Assembly (NCBI RefSeq): GCF_006376685.1
Contig: NZ_VEWL01000006.1
Span: 124,001 to 188,000 of the forward strand
Length of the DNA stretch: 64,000 nucleotides
DNA from: Ochrobactrum teleogrylli
GTDB lineage: Bacteria > Pseudomonadota > Alphaproteobacteria > Rhizobiales > Rhizobiaceae
Direction: 5' to 3'
The position numbers were made by a program, and so were the translations under genes. Under the pieces are notes generated by a model that saw nothing but the letters and a program-made list of their open reading frames with translations, was not told the DNA's origin and did no database searches. This document shows, piece after piece, positions 9,074 to 16,963 of the stretch. Each line of letters opens with the position of its first letter. Position 1 is the first letter of the stretch.

Positions 9074-9149
9074 TAACGATTGATACATAAAAGGTGTCAG
9101 GCTTGTCGAATGACGTCAAGTGGATTATTTAACGATCAATACAAAAAGG
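9074..9149. promoter_or_regulatory. Imperfect direct repeat in the SDR/TetR intergenic region
   Basis: TAACGATTGATACATAAAAGG (split here as TAACGATTGATAC then ATAAAAGG, 9074-9094) and TAACGATCAATACAAAAAGG (9130-9149) are near-identical direct repeats. The ATTGAT and ATCAAT cores are also inverted relative to each other. Placement between divergent SDR and TetR genes makes them candidate operator sites for the TetR protein; this is inference. Confidence 0.4.
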
Positions 9150-9157
9150 AGATAGCC

Positions 9158-9763
9158 GTGTCGGAACGCGGAAGACCTCGCAACTTTGACCGGGAAAAGG
9201 CATTGCGCGCAGCAATGTATGTTTTCTGGGAAAAGGGCTTTGACGGCGCATCACTGTCAGACCTGACAGCCGCCATGGGCATCAATGCGCCGAGCCTCTA
9301 TGCCGCCTTCGGCAGCAAGGAGGGGCTTTATATGCATGCCTTGTCGCTCTATTCGAGCGAAGTCGGCACAGATATCTGGACGCAACTGGAAGAAACATCG
9401 GACGTAAAGCAGGCATTCGAGCGCTTTTTGCTGGTGAGTGCCGAGACTTTCTCGGTCACCGACAAGCCGCGCGGGTGCCTGATTGCGCTGGATGCGCTGT
9501 ACCGCACCCAGTCCAGCCAGAATGTCTGCAATGAACTGAAGGCGCGTCGCAACGGGAATATCGACGTGCTGCGCGCCCGCCTTCAACGCAGTGTCGAGGA
9601 AGGCTCCTTGCCCGCGACCATCGACACCGACGCTATCGCCACCTTTTACGCGACGGTACAGAACGGTATGTCCATCCTGGCGCGCGATGGTGGCAGCGTG
9701 GAAAGTCTTGTCGCCACGGCGCATGGCGCGATGGCGGCGTGGGACAGGCTCACCGCGGCCTGA
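9158..9763 (+). CDS. TetR/AcrR family transcriptional regulator
   Basis: A 201-residue repressor-type protein. The N-terminal helix-turn-helix is recognisable in RGRPRNFDREKALRAAMYVF, then WEKGFDGASLSDLTAAMGI and NAPSLYAAFGSKEGLY. The remainder is the variable ligand-binding domain with TetR_C-type helices. I chose the GTG at 9158 because AAGGAGA lies just upstream and because TetR domains of this subfamily begin a few residues before RGRPR; the frame is open back to 9080. It probably controls the divergent SDR gene. Confidence 0.87.
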   Translation: MSERGRPRNFDREKALRAAMYVFWEKGFDGASLSDLTAAMGINAPSLYAAFGSKEGLYMHALSLYSSEVGTDIWTQLEETSDVKQAFERFLLVSAETFSVTDKPRGCLIALDALYRTQSSQNVCNELKARRNGNIDVLRARLQRSVEEGSLPATIDTDAIATFYATVQNGMSILARDGGSVESLVATAHGAMAAWDRLTAA

Positions 9764-9778
9764 TTGGTTACGGGCCGC

Positions 9779-10693
9779 TTATGCCACGGCGCGCAAGGGT
9801 ACCGGACCGCTCACGTAATCCGCGATTTTGTCGGCCACATCCGTGCTGGCGATGATCCGCCGGTGGCCAAGACCGTCAGCCCAGTGCAGACGGACATGTG
9901 GACCGGCTTTCGCTGCCATTTCCGCACAGCGCGCTGGCACTTCCTTGTCGTCGCGTGCGTGAATAACCAGCGTCGGGATCAACAATCGGCGCAGATGCAC
10001 ATCGGTATCGAAATCATGGATCGGGCGCGCGGCGATTTGCTGGACCGTGTCCTTCATTGCCTGACGCACATCAGCCTTCAAACGCAGCACCTTTCCGAAG
10101 CCGTCGAAAACACCCTCCATGGAATGCGGAGACGCAATCGTGACAAGCTTGGCAGGACGCCGCTCGCGATAACAGCCAAGCGGCCCCGCAGCCGCATTGA
10201 CGACCACCGCACCGCCAAAGGAATGCCCGACCATGGCGTAGAACGGCCCATACTGACGCCACGCGGCATCCACCGACGCGATGGCCCGGATGAAATCCAG
10301 TTCGCGTCCCGCCGAATCGCCATGTCCCGGCAGATCGAGAGCGACAACCCGTTCGCCGCGTGCGACCAGCGCGCTGATAATGGCCATCATATCCGCACTG
10401 CGTGAACCCCAGCCATGCACTACCAGCGAGGTACGGGCATTCTGTCGAGCCATCCCTGCTGGCTCGAAAAGATAGGTTGCGACAACGCCCCGATCGATAA
10501 TCAGGTCAAGCCGCTTTGCCTTGAGCAACTCGCGGCTCGTCTGGCGCAGCCTTTCCGCATAGGCTTTTGTTTGGGGCTTGCGGCTCGGTGTGCGACAGAA
10601 AATTCTGAATGCCGCGCGGCCGGCACGTTCCGGTGCGATGCGCCCAAGCACACCCAGACCGAATCGCGTAACCTGTAGGGATAACGTCGCCAT
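9779..10693 (-). CDS. Alpha/beta hydrolase
   Basis: A 304-residue alpha/beta-fold hydrolase. The oxyanion segment VVHGWGSR, the LDLPGHGDS motif, the nucleophile elbow GHSFGG (Ser near residue 154), the acid in VIHARDDKEVP and the C-terminal His in DGLGHRRI give a complete catalytic triad. The first 60 residues carry a basic segment (TPSRKPQTKAYAERLR). The substrate is unknown. GAGG lies 8 nt before the ATG. It is divergent from a MarR-type regulator 47 bp away. Confidence 0.87.
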   Translation of the reverse strand: MATLSLQVTRFGLGVLGRIAPERAGRAAFRIFCRTPSRKPQTKAYAERLRQTSRELLKAKRLDLIIDRGVVATYLFEPAGMARQNARTSLVVHGWGSRSADMMAIISALVARGERVVALDLPGHGDSAGRELDFIRAIASVDAAWRQYGPFYAMVGHSFGGAVVVNAAAGPLGCYRERRPAKLVTIASPHSMEGVFDGFGKVLRLKADVRQAMKDTVQQIAARPIHDFDTDVHLRRLLIPTLVIHARDDKEVPARCAEMAAKAGPHVRLHWADGLGHRRIIASTDVADKIADYVSGPVPLRAVA

Positions 10694-10709
10694 AGCGGGG
10701 CCTCAATCA

Positions 10710-10738
10710 TGTTCAATCCTGAACAAATAATTGTACAA
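10710..10738. promoter_or_regulatory. Inverted repeats between hydrolase and MarR genes
   Basis: A perfect inverted repeat TGTTCA-ATCC-TGAACA (10710-10725) is followed by the palindrome TTGTACAA (10731-10738). The 47-bp divergent intergenic region holds almost nothing else. Palindromes of this size are typical MarR-dimer operators, so autoregulation together with hydrolase control is likely by inference. Confidence 0.55.
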
Positions 10739-10740
10739 GA

Positions 10741-11205
10741 ATGAACAAAATGCAAGACAAGAATCAAAAGCTGCCGTGGGATAATCCGCGCTTTAAAAAC
10801 TGGATTGCGGTTGCGAGAGCCGGCAAAGCGGTTGAACGCGCGCTGGCGCAGGGACTGGCACCCTTCGATCTCAAGATCGCCGACCTCGATGTGCTGATGA
10901 ATATTTATCGCCACCCCGGCGAATCGCAGCACGATCTCGCGCGCCGGATTCTGGTCGGGCGCTCCAACATTACGATGTTACTGCCGAAACTGGAGAATCG
11001 GGGATTGCTAATGCGCACCGGCGATCCGGTAGACAAACGCATCATTCGCCTTACCCTCACGCCGGACGGCGAAAAGCTGCTCGGTGAAGCGCTTTCAGTC
11101 TATACCGATCTGATCGACCGCGTCATGGCGCAATCGACCGCAGCGCAATGCAATGCGATGGGCGACATGATGCGGGGTATCGCGGATATGCTGGAAAAGG
11201 ATTAA
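10741..11205 (+). CDS. MarR family transcriptional regulator
   Basis: A 154-residue winged-helix regulator. The DNA-binding part is seen in DLDVLMNIYRHPGESQHDLARRILVGRSNITMLLPKLENRGLLMRTGDPVDKRIIRLTLTPDG (shown here only as landmarks: helix around residues 50-75, wing with DKRIIRL around 100). Flanking helices form the dimer interface. No strong ribosome binding site is seen and a second ATG lies 9 nt downstream. It is divergent from the hydrolase, with palindromes in the shared spacer. Confidence 0.87.
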   Translation: MNKMQDKNQKLPWDNPRFKNWIAVARAGKAVERALAQGLAPFDLKIADLDVLMNIYRHPGESQHDLARRILVGRSNITMLLPKLENRGLLMRTGDPVDKRIIRLTLTPDGEKLLGEALSVYTDLIDRVMAQSTAAQCNAMGDMMRGIADMLEKD

Positions 11206-11211
11206 GCTCGA

Positions 11212-11571
11212 TTAGCGGTCGCGCTTGAGCCCTTTTTCGGCCAGCTCGTCGAGATAGGTCTGCCACAGCGTCTCCTTATCGGTGCCGAGCTTATGCAGAT
11301 AGGTCCAGGAAAACAGGCCGGTGTCGTGCATGTCGTCAAAGGTTATGCGCACCGCATAATTGCCGACCGGCTCGACCTTGATGATTTCGACGTTGCGCTT
11401 GCCGCCAACCGTAATGCGTTGTTCGGGAGAATGGCCCTGCACTTCTGCCGACGGAGAAAGCACGCGCAACAGCTCGGCGGTCAGTTCAAATCGCTCTCCG
11501 TTGTCGAAAACCACCGTCAGCAATTTGCGGTCGCTGGAAACGCGCAGTTCGGTCGGCCAAACGTCGCTCAT
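11212..11571 (-). CDS. DUF971 (gamma-butyrobetaine hydroxylase-like N domain) protein
   Basis: A 119-residue protein matching the DUF971/GBBH-like-N family, with WPTELRVSSDRKLLTVVFDNG at the start and GNYAVRITFDDMHDTGLFSW near the end. The domain is found at the N-terminus of gamma-butyrobetaine hydroxylase and alone in bacteria, often linked to iron-sulfur or molybdenum cofactor genes; stand-alone function is not settled. The start at 11571 is chosen for its GGAGA ribosome binding site and the family start; the frame is open to 11685. It is divergent from moaA. Confidence 0.82.
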   Translation of the reverse strand: MSDVWPTELRVSSDRKLLTVVFDNGERFELTAELLRVLSPSAEVQGHSPEQRITVGGKRNVEIIKVEPVGNYAVRITFDDMHDTGLFSWTYLHKLGTDKETLWQTYLDELAEKGLKRDR

Positions 11572-11738
11572 CGTTTTTCTCCATATTGAGCTTGCTCCGT
11601 CATCGTCGAAGCCTGCTTGTGATAGGCCGCATGCCAAAATACCGCAAGTGCATTGAAACTGCTTCAGCGGCGCAAAACTGGACAAGGCGTCGCGGAAGTC
11701 TTATCTCATAAGAACGGGTCGATACTGCGTCGCACCTC

Positions 11739-12794
11739 ATGGAAACAATGGCTTCACAGATGAAAACCTTGCAGGCACAGCCCCTTGTTTCTCCAACCGG
11801 ACCGATGATCGATCCTTTCGGGCGGATGGTCAGCTATCTGCGTGTTTCGGTGACGGATCGTTGCGACTTCCGCTGCACCTATTGCATGGCGGAACATATG
11901 ACCTTTCTTCCCAAGAAGGATCTGCTGACGCTGGAAGAGCTGGAACGGCTCTGCACCGTGTTCATCGACAAGGGCGTGCGCAAGCTGCGGCTCACCGGCG
12001 GCGAGCCGCTGGTGCGCAAGAACATCATGCATCTGATCCGCGGGCTTTCGCGCCATCTGGCATCCGGAGCGCTGGACGAACTGACGCTGACCACCAACGG
12101 CTCGCAGCTTGCGCGCTTTGCCCATGAACTGGCCGATTGCGGCATGAAGCGCATCAATGTCTCGCTCGATACGCTGAACCCTGACAAGTTTCACGAAATA
12201 ACCCGCTGGGGTGATCTCGCACGTGTGCTAGAAGGCATCGATGCCGCCCAGAAGGCCGGTATTCGCGTGAAGATCAATGCCGTGGCGCTCAAAGATTTCA
12301 ACGAGCTCGAAATCCCCGAGCTGATCCGCTGGGCTCATGGTCGCGATATGGACCTGACGCTCATCGAAACCATGCCGATGGGCGAAATCGAATTCGACCG
12401 CACCGATCAGTATCTGCCGCTGTCGCAAGTGCGCAACGATCTCTCACGCCAGTTCACACTGACCGATATTCCGTACCGGACGGGCGGCCCTGCCCGCTAT
12501 GTGACGATCGAGGAAACTGGTGGTCGCCTTGGCTTCATCACGCCTCTGACGCATAATTTCTGCGAAAGCTGCAATCGCGTCCGCCTCACCTGCACAGGCA
12601 TGCTTTATATGTGCCTCGGCCAGAATGACGATGCCGATCTGCGCAAGGTGCTGCGGGAAAACGACAGCGATGCGTTTTTGAGCCGGGCTATCGATGAGGC
12701 AATCTCGCGCAAACCCAAGGGCCATGATTTCATCATTGATCGCGATCATAACCGCCCAGCTGTGGCGCGCCACATGAGCCTGACGGGTGGTTAA
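11739..12794 (+). CDS. moaA: GTP 3',8-cyclase MoaA
   Basis: The radical SAM enzyme for the first step of molybdenum cofactor synthesis, acting with MoaC (encoded far away at 61.3 kb). The N-terminal cluster motif C-x3-C-x2-C is at Cys42, Cys46 and Cys49 ([10 protein letters not shown]). The SAM motif GGEPL follows, and the C-terminal second [4Fe-4S] site C-x2-C-x13-C is in the [10 protein letters not shown] region. The protein ends in Gly-Gly, as MoaA proteins require. Length 351 is normal. ATGs at 11739, 11748 and 11760 are all possible starts. Confidence 0.95.
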   Translation: METMASQMKTLQAQPLVSPTGPMIDPFGRMVSYLRVSVTDRCDFRCTYCMAEHMTFLPKKDLLTLEELERLCTVFIDKGVRKLRLTGGEPLVRKNIMHLIRGLSRHLASGALDELTLTTNGSQLARFAHELADCGMKRINVSLDTLNPDKFHEITRWGDLARVLEGIDAAQKAGIRVKINAVALKDFNELEIPELIRWAHGRDMDLTLIETMPMGEIEFDRTDQYLPLSQVRNDLSRQFTLTDIPYRTGGPARYVTIEETGGRLGFITPLTHNFCESCNRVRLTCTGMLYMCLGQNDDADLRKVLRENDSDAFLSRAIDEAISRKPKGHDFIIDRDHNRPAVARHMSLTGG

Positions 12795-12888
12795 TCACCG
12801 CGCTATACTTTTGGGCGAAAATAATCACAAATAATTGTCGCACAATAAACTTTAACAAGGTATTGGATTCTAAACTGGATTCTATACC

Positions 12889-13812
12889 GTGCTGCAGTCA
12901 GATAATTTCCGCGCAAGTATTTATATGCTTCTCGCCATGGGCACCTTCACCATCGGGGACAGCATAACCAAATTCCTTCTCACGGAAATGAACAGCGGGC
13001 AGTACATGCTGATCCGCGGTTTTTTTGCCACCTCGATGATCGGTTTTCTGGCCTGGCGTCATGGCGCGCTGCGCAATCTTTCTCTGGAGTGGATGACGGT
13101 CCTGCGCGTGCTGGGCGAAGTCGTTGCGACAATCACTTACATTGTCTCGCTGGGCCACCTCTCCCAGGCGTTCTGTTCCGCCGTGTTTCAGGCCACACCT
13201 TTGGTCGTCACGCTGGGCGCTGCAATCTTTCTCAAGGAAAAAGTTGGCTGGCGGCGCTGGGTCTCCATTCTGGTGGGCTTCGTCGGTGTAATCATCATCA
13301 TTCGCCCCGGGTCAGCCGGTGCGGCAAGCCTCGGTGCGGTTGGCATTTTGCTGGCGAGTGTCGCGTGCGCGGCCATGCGCGATATTGCAACGCGCCGTGT
13401 GCCCGCCCATGTGCCGACATTCTACCTTTCCACGCTTACCGCTGGTGCGATTGCGGTTACCGGCGGCGTATTGACCGTCCCCATGGGCGGTTGGCAGCCT
13501 GTCGGCCTTCTTTCCATCGCGACCTTGCTGGGCGCAGCCGTGCTTTTGCTGATCGGATATCACTTCATCATTCTCGCCATGCGTGAGGGCGAAGTGTCCT
13601 TCGTGTCCCCGTTCCGCTATTCCAGCCTGCTCTGGGCGATAGGCTTGAGCATTGCAATCTTTGGTGAAGCGCCGGATGCGTATACAATTGCTGGATCTGT
13701 TCTGGTCGTCGGAAGCGGCATTTACATGGTCTATCGCGAAAACGCGCTCAAGAAGCGTGAGAAGAACAAAAGCACTCTGGCGTCTATTCCAACCGGTCTC
13801 GGACCAAAATGA
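12889..13812 (+). CDS. DMT family transporter (EamA domains)
   Basis: A 307-residue inner-membrane protein with ten predicted hydrophobic segments in two EamA repeats, each ending with the loop pattern (FLKEKVGWRRWVSILVGF and IFGEAPDAYTIAGSVLVV). DMT proteins export or import small metabolites; substrate unknown. It starts with GTG at 12889 and has no clear ribosome binding site. Its stop overlaps the mobA start by ATGA, so it is translated with the cofactor genes mobA and mobB. Confidence 0.85.
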   Translation: MLQSDNFRASIYMLLAMGTFTIGDSITKFLLTEMNSGQYMLIRGFFATSMIGFLAWRHGALRNLSLEWMTVLRVLGEVVATITYIVSLGHLSQAFCSAVFQATPLVVTLGAAIFLKEKVGWRRWVSILVGFVGVIIIIRPGSAGAASLGAVGILLASVACAAMRDIATRRVPAHVPTFYLSTLTAGAIAVTGGVLTVPMGGWQPVGLLSIATLLGAAVLLLIGYHFIILAMREGEVSFVSPFRYSSLLWAIGLSIAIFGEAPDAYTIAGSVLVVGSGIYMVYRENALKKREKNKSTLASIPTGLGPK

Positions 13813-14462
13813 TGACCATCAAGGATGTAGCCGGTGCGATCATCGCGGGCGGATTATCGAGCCGTATGCGCGAAGGCGGAATAGACGGTGACAAATTCCT
13901 GCAGGTTTTGGGTGCCGGTTCCGTCATTGGTGAGGTCGCCGCACGGCTTAAACCGCAGGTGAGCGCGCTTTTCGTCAATGCCAATGGCGACGCCTCCCGA
14001 CTGTCCAGTCTCGGTCTACCGGTTGTTGCAGACATTTCCGCATCACATGGCGGTCCGCTGCCCGGCATCCTCACGGCGCTCATCCATGCGAAAAATTCGA
14101 CATGGCTGCTGACCGCAGCAGCGGACACGCCGTTTCTGCCTGCCGATCTTGGACAGCGGCTTTTCGAACGTCAACGAGCGACCGGCAAGGACATCGTTCT
14201 TGCAAGCTCTGCGGGGCATATTCACCCGATCTTTGGCCTGTGGCGCACGCAGCTGGCGGATCGTCTGAATGACTGGCTTTCAACCGCAGAGAAAGCCAGT
14301 GTTCTCGCTTTCGCACGCGATGTTGAATTTGAAACGGTGGACTTTCCGCTCGTGGCGACCAAGGATGGCGCGGAGAACTATGATCCATTCTTCAATATCA
14401 ACCGGCCCGACGATCTTGTCGAAGCCCGGCGATTGCATAGGCTGAACGGAGATACGGAATGA
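13809..14462 (+). CDS. mobA: Molybdenum cofactor guanylyltransferase MobA
   Basis: This enzyme transfers GMP from GTP to molybdopterin to give the guanine dinucleotide form used by DMSO-reductase-family enzymes. The nucleotidyltransferase signature AGGLSSRM is at the N-terminus, followed by DKFLQ (catalytic Lys), the metal-binding Asp in TAAADTPFLP and the FNINRPDDL motif near the C-terminus. Length 217 is normal. Its ATG overlaps the upstream DMT stop and its stop overlaps the mobB start (ATGA both times). Confidence 0.93.
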   Translation: MMTIKDVAGAIIAGGLSSRMREGGIDGDKFLQVLGAGSVIGEVAARLKPQVSALFVNANGDASRLSSLGLPVVADISASHGGPLPGILTALIHAKNSTWLLTAAADTPFLPADLGQRLFERQRATGKDIVLASSAGHIHPIFGLWRTQLADRLNDWLSTAEKASVLAFARDVEFETVDFPLVATKDGAENYDPFFNINRPDDLVEARRLHRLNGDTE

Positions 14463-14962
14463 CACACAAGCTTTTCGGCATTACGGGCTGGAAGAATTCC
14501 GGCAAGACCACACTGACCGAAAAGCTCGTGCGCTGCCTGACCGAACGTGGCTATCGCATCGCCACGATCAAGCACGCGCATCATAATTTCGACATCGATC
14601 ACGAAGGCACCGATTCCTGGCGGCATCGTCAAGCAGGTGCCGCAGAAGTGGCCATCGTTTCGGAGCGCCGCTTCGCCATCATGCATGAAAATCTCGACGG
14701 TCCGGAAATCGCCCTGCAAGACATCGCGGACAAGCTTGCGCCGTGCGATTTGATTCTCGTCGAGGGCTATAAGCGCGAGCCGCACAAGAAAATCGAGCTT
14801 CGCCGAACGGGCAGCCATGATGGCCCGCCGCTCGCCGAAAACGATCCAAGCATCGTGGCCATTGCAACCGATCATCCACAGCCGGGCTTAAGCCTGCCGG
14901 TCTTCGATATCAATATGGTCGATGAAATCGCCGATTTCATCCAAAATGAAATGGCACTTTGA
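14459..14962 (+). CDS. mobB: Molybdopterin-guanine dinucleotide biosynthesis adapter MobB
   Basis: A GTP-binding accessory protein for MobA. The Walker A motif GWKNSGKT is at residues 10-17, followed by RIATIKHAHHNFD with the conserved KHxHH, DSWRHRQAGA and the VEGYKREPHKKIEL segment. At 167 residues it is the normal size. It is translationally coupled to mobA by an ATGA overlap. Confidence 0.93.
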   Translation: MTHKLFGITGWKNSGKTTLTEKLVRCLTERGYRIATIKHAHHNFDIDHEGTDSWRHRQAGAAEVAIVSERRFAIMHENLDGPEIALQDIADKLAPCDLILVEGYKREPHKKIELRRTGSHDGPPLAENDPSIVAIATDHPQPGLSLPVFDINMVDEIADFIQNEMAL

Positions 14963-15299
14963 GCAATTCCCTATCGCTTTCCGCCAAAACGTCAGCATTC
15001 ACTATTTTGCCACGTCATTCAGCGGATAGCCTGTGAATTCCACAATAATTATACGCAAAATTATTACGCAACCCATCTTGCCTTCGGGTGAAAAGTGGTG
15101 GGAATATCGTGCTCAGATTGGAGGGCGGCGGCGAAGATGCGAAAAAATATTGCGCAGCCTCCGTTGAACCATCTATTGGTAGCCACGGGAGGAATGACTA
15201 TCAATCGGTAATCCTCAATTTTAAATTGCAATTGCACTACAGATGGCTGAACCAGAACAATAATCAGGGAACCAGCCAGAGTAAACGAGAGGACTAAAT
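14963..15299. other. 337-bp leader of the ABC transporter operon
   Basis: No gene is seen. The stretch lies between mobB and the solute-binding-protein gene and is AT-rich in parts (15040-15065 and 15215-15245), fitting promoter DNA. A GAGAGGAC ribosome binding site sits just before the ATG at 15300. I see no recognised riboswitch fold or clear terminator for mobB. Confidence 0.4.
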
Positions 15300-16106
15300 A
15301 TGCGCGTATTGAAGCGTATCGTAGCAGCAGCTTCGGTTGCAACCATTGCAACCATGGCAGGCGGACTGACCATTGGCGCCGCAAATGCCCAGGAGCCCTT
15401 AAAGCTCACCATAGCCACCGAAGGCGCCTACCCCCCCTTCAATTTCATAAAGCCGGACGGCACCCTTTCGGGATTTGACGTCGATATCGCGAAAGCACTT
15501 TGCGATGAAATGAAGGCTCAGTGCACGTTCGTCACCCAGGAATGGGATGGGGCAATTCCGGCCCTTCAGGCTGGCAAGTTCGACGCTTTCATCGCTTCCA
15601 TGTCGATCACCGACGAGCGCAAGAAGCAGGTCGATTTCTCGAACAAATATTACAATACGCCTCCGGGCATCGTCGCTCCGAAAGATAGCGACATCAAGGG
15701 CGTGACCAAGGAAGATCTCGCTGGCAAGACGATCGGCGTTCAGGTTTCCACCACCCATGCCAACTACTCGGAAAAGACCTTTACCGACAGCACGATCAAG
15801 GCCTACCCGACTGCCGAGGAATACCGCCTCGATCTGGCCAATGGCCGTCTCGACGCCGCCAATGACGACAGCGTGACGCTCGGCGAATGGCTGAAGACGC
15901 CGGATGGCGCCTGCTGCAAGATGGTCGGCACCTTCCCGCCGGTTGTTGAAATTCATGGTCCCGGTGCAGGCGTTGCCTTCAAGAAGGGCCGCCCGGAACT
16001 GATTGAAAAGTTCAACGCGGCTATCAAGGCGATCCGCGCCAACGGAAAGTACAAGGAAATCAACGATAAGTACTTTGAGTTTGACGCCTACGGCGCCGAA
16101 AACTAA
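15300..16106 (+). CDS. Polar amino-acid ABC transporter, substrate-binding protein
   Basis: A 268-residue periplasmic binding protein (SBP_bac_3 family). A signal peptide ends in ANAQ (about residue 31). The mature protein begins with the family-typical LKLTIATEGAYPPFNF and continues with GFDVDIAKALCDEM, the WDGAIPALQAGKFDAFIASM hinge segment and STTHANY. Such proteins bind basic amino acids, opines or similar polar compounds; the lysine/arginine/ornithine and octopine/nopaline branch is the closest by eye. It is the first gene of an operon with two permeases. Confidence 0.88.
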   Translation: MRVLKRIVAAASVATIATMAGGLTIGAANAQEPLKLTIATEGAYPPFNFIKPDGTLSGFDVDIAKALCDEMKAQCTFVTQEWDGAIPALQAGKFDAFIASMSITDERKKQVDFSNKYYNTPPGIVAPKDSDIKGVTKEDLAGKTIGVQVSTTHANYSEKTFTDSTIKAYPTAEEYRLDLANGRLDAANDDSVTLGEWLKTPDGACCKMVGTFPPVVEIHGPGAGVAFKKGRPELIEKFNAAIKAIRANGKYKEINDKYFEFDAYGAEN

Positions 16107-16123
16107 GTTGCTTTGAAGAAGTT

Positions 16124-16154
16124 TGCGCCGGTTTGTGTCACACAAACCGGCGCA
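16124..16154 (+). other. Perfect 31-nt intercistronic palindrome
   Basis: Fifteen-base arms (TGCGCCGGTTTGTGT at 16124-16138 and its exact complement at 16140-16154) flank a single C. It sits between the binding-protein stop and the first permease start, with no T-run. Stem-loops at this position commonly protect the 5' part of binding-protein mRNAs and reduce permease expression; that role here is inference. Confidence 0.75.
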
Positions 16155-16162
16155 CATCATTT

Positions 16163-16963
16163 ATGGCAGACCATTCGGTAGAAGCGCTCGAAACAGAGAC
16201 CGCCGGATTTGGTATCCGCCCAGAAAAAAGAAAAAAGGCGATGGAACATTACGCCACTTTATTGAGTTTCGGCCCCGAAGGTTGGTCGAGGAGCATCGCC
16301 TGGGGGCTATTGGTCACTGTCACTCTGGCAATCGCCACTCTGCCCGTTGGCCTCGTTCTCGGATTTCTGGTTGCTTTGGGGAAGCAATCGAGCGAACCAT
16401 CGATCCGACTGGCCTCGAATATCTACACGACCATTTTCCGCGGCCTTCCAGAACTGCTGACCCTGTTTCTGGTGTATTTCGGCGCTTCGCTCGGCCTACA
16501 GAAACTGCTGGCGCTCTTCGGCATCAATGCGAATGTCGAGATCAACGCCTTTGCCGCCGGTATGGTGGCGCTCGGTTTCGTCTTCTCGTCCTATTCGAGT
16601 GAAGTCTTCCTGTCAGCCTTCCGTGCCATCCCGCGTGGCCAATATGAAGGCGGTTACGCTGTCGGCCTGTCGCACTGGCAAACCATGCGCAAGGTCATCC
16701 TGCCGCAATTGATCCGCATCGCCCTGCCCGGCCTTGCCAATCTGTGGCTGGTGCTGCTGAAGGACACGTCGCTGGTGTCCGTGATCACATTGTCCGACAT
16801 CATGCGACAGACATCCATCGCAGCGCGCGTGACCAAGGAGCCGTTTCTGTTCTTTGGCGTCGCCTGCCTGCTCTATCTCGCTCTCGCGATCATCTCGTCC
16901 TATTTCATCAACCGCATTGCCCAATGGGCTGATGCGGGCAGCAATCGTTCGCGGGGTGCATGA
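16163..16963 (+). CDS. Polar amino-acid ABC transporter, permease 1
   Basis: An inner-membrane permease of the HisQ/HisM class. It has about five membrane segments and the cytoplasmic EAA loop EGGYAVGLSHWQTMRKVILPQ near residue 165, which docks to the ATPase. The start is uncertain: the ATG at 16163 lies only 8 nt beyond a large hairpin and lacks a good ribosome binding site; an alternative is the ATG at 16241 (MEHYATLLSF). The stop overlaps the start of the second permease. Confidence 0.87.
   Translation: MADHSVEALETETAGFGIRPEKRKKAMEHYATLLSFGPEGWSRSIAWGLLVTVTLAIATLPVGLVLGFLVALGKQSSEPSIRLASNIYTTIFRGLPELLTLFLVYFGASLGLQKLLALFGINANVEINAFAAGMVALGFVFSSYSSEVFLSAFRAIPRGQYEGGYAVGLSHWQTMRKVILPQLIRIALPGLANLWLVLLKDTSLVSVITLSDIMRQTSIAARVTKEPFLFFGVACLLYLALAIISSYFINRIAQWADAGSNRSRGA

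Noticed and set aside
16133-16162. TTG at 16133 as the permease start
   Set aside because: It lies inside the 31-nt palindrome, has no ribosome binding site, and would add residues encoded by the hairpin.
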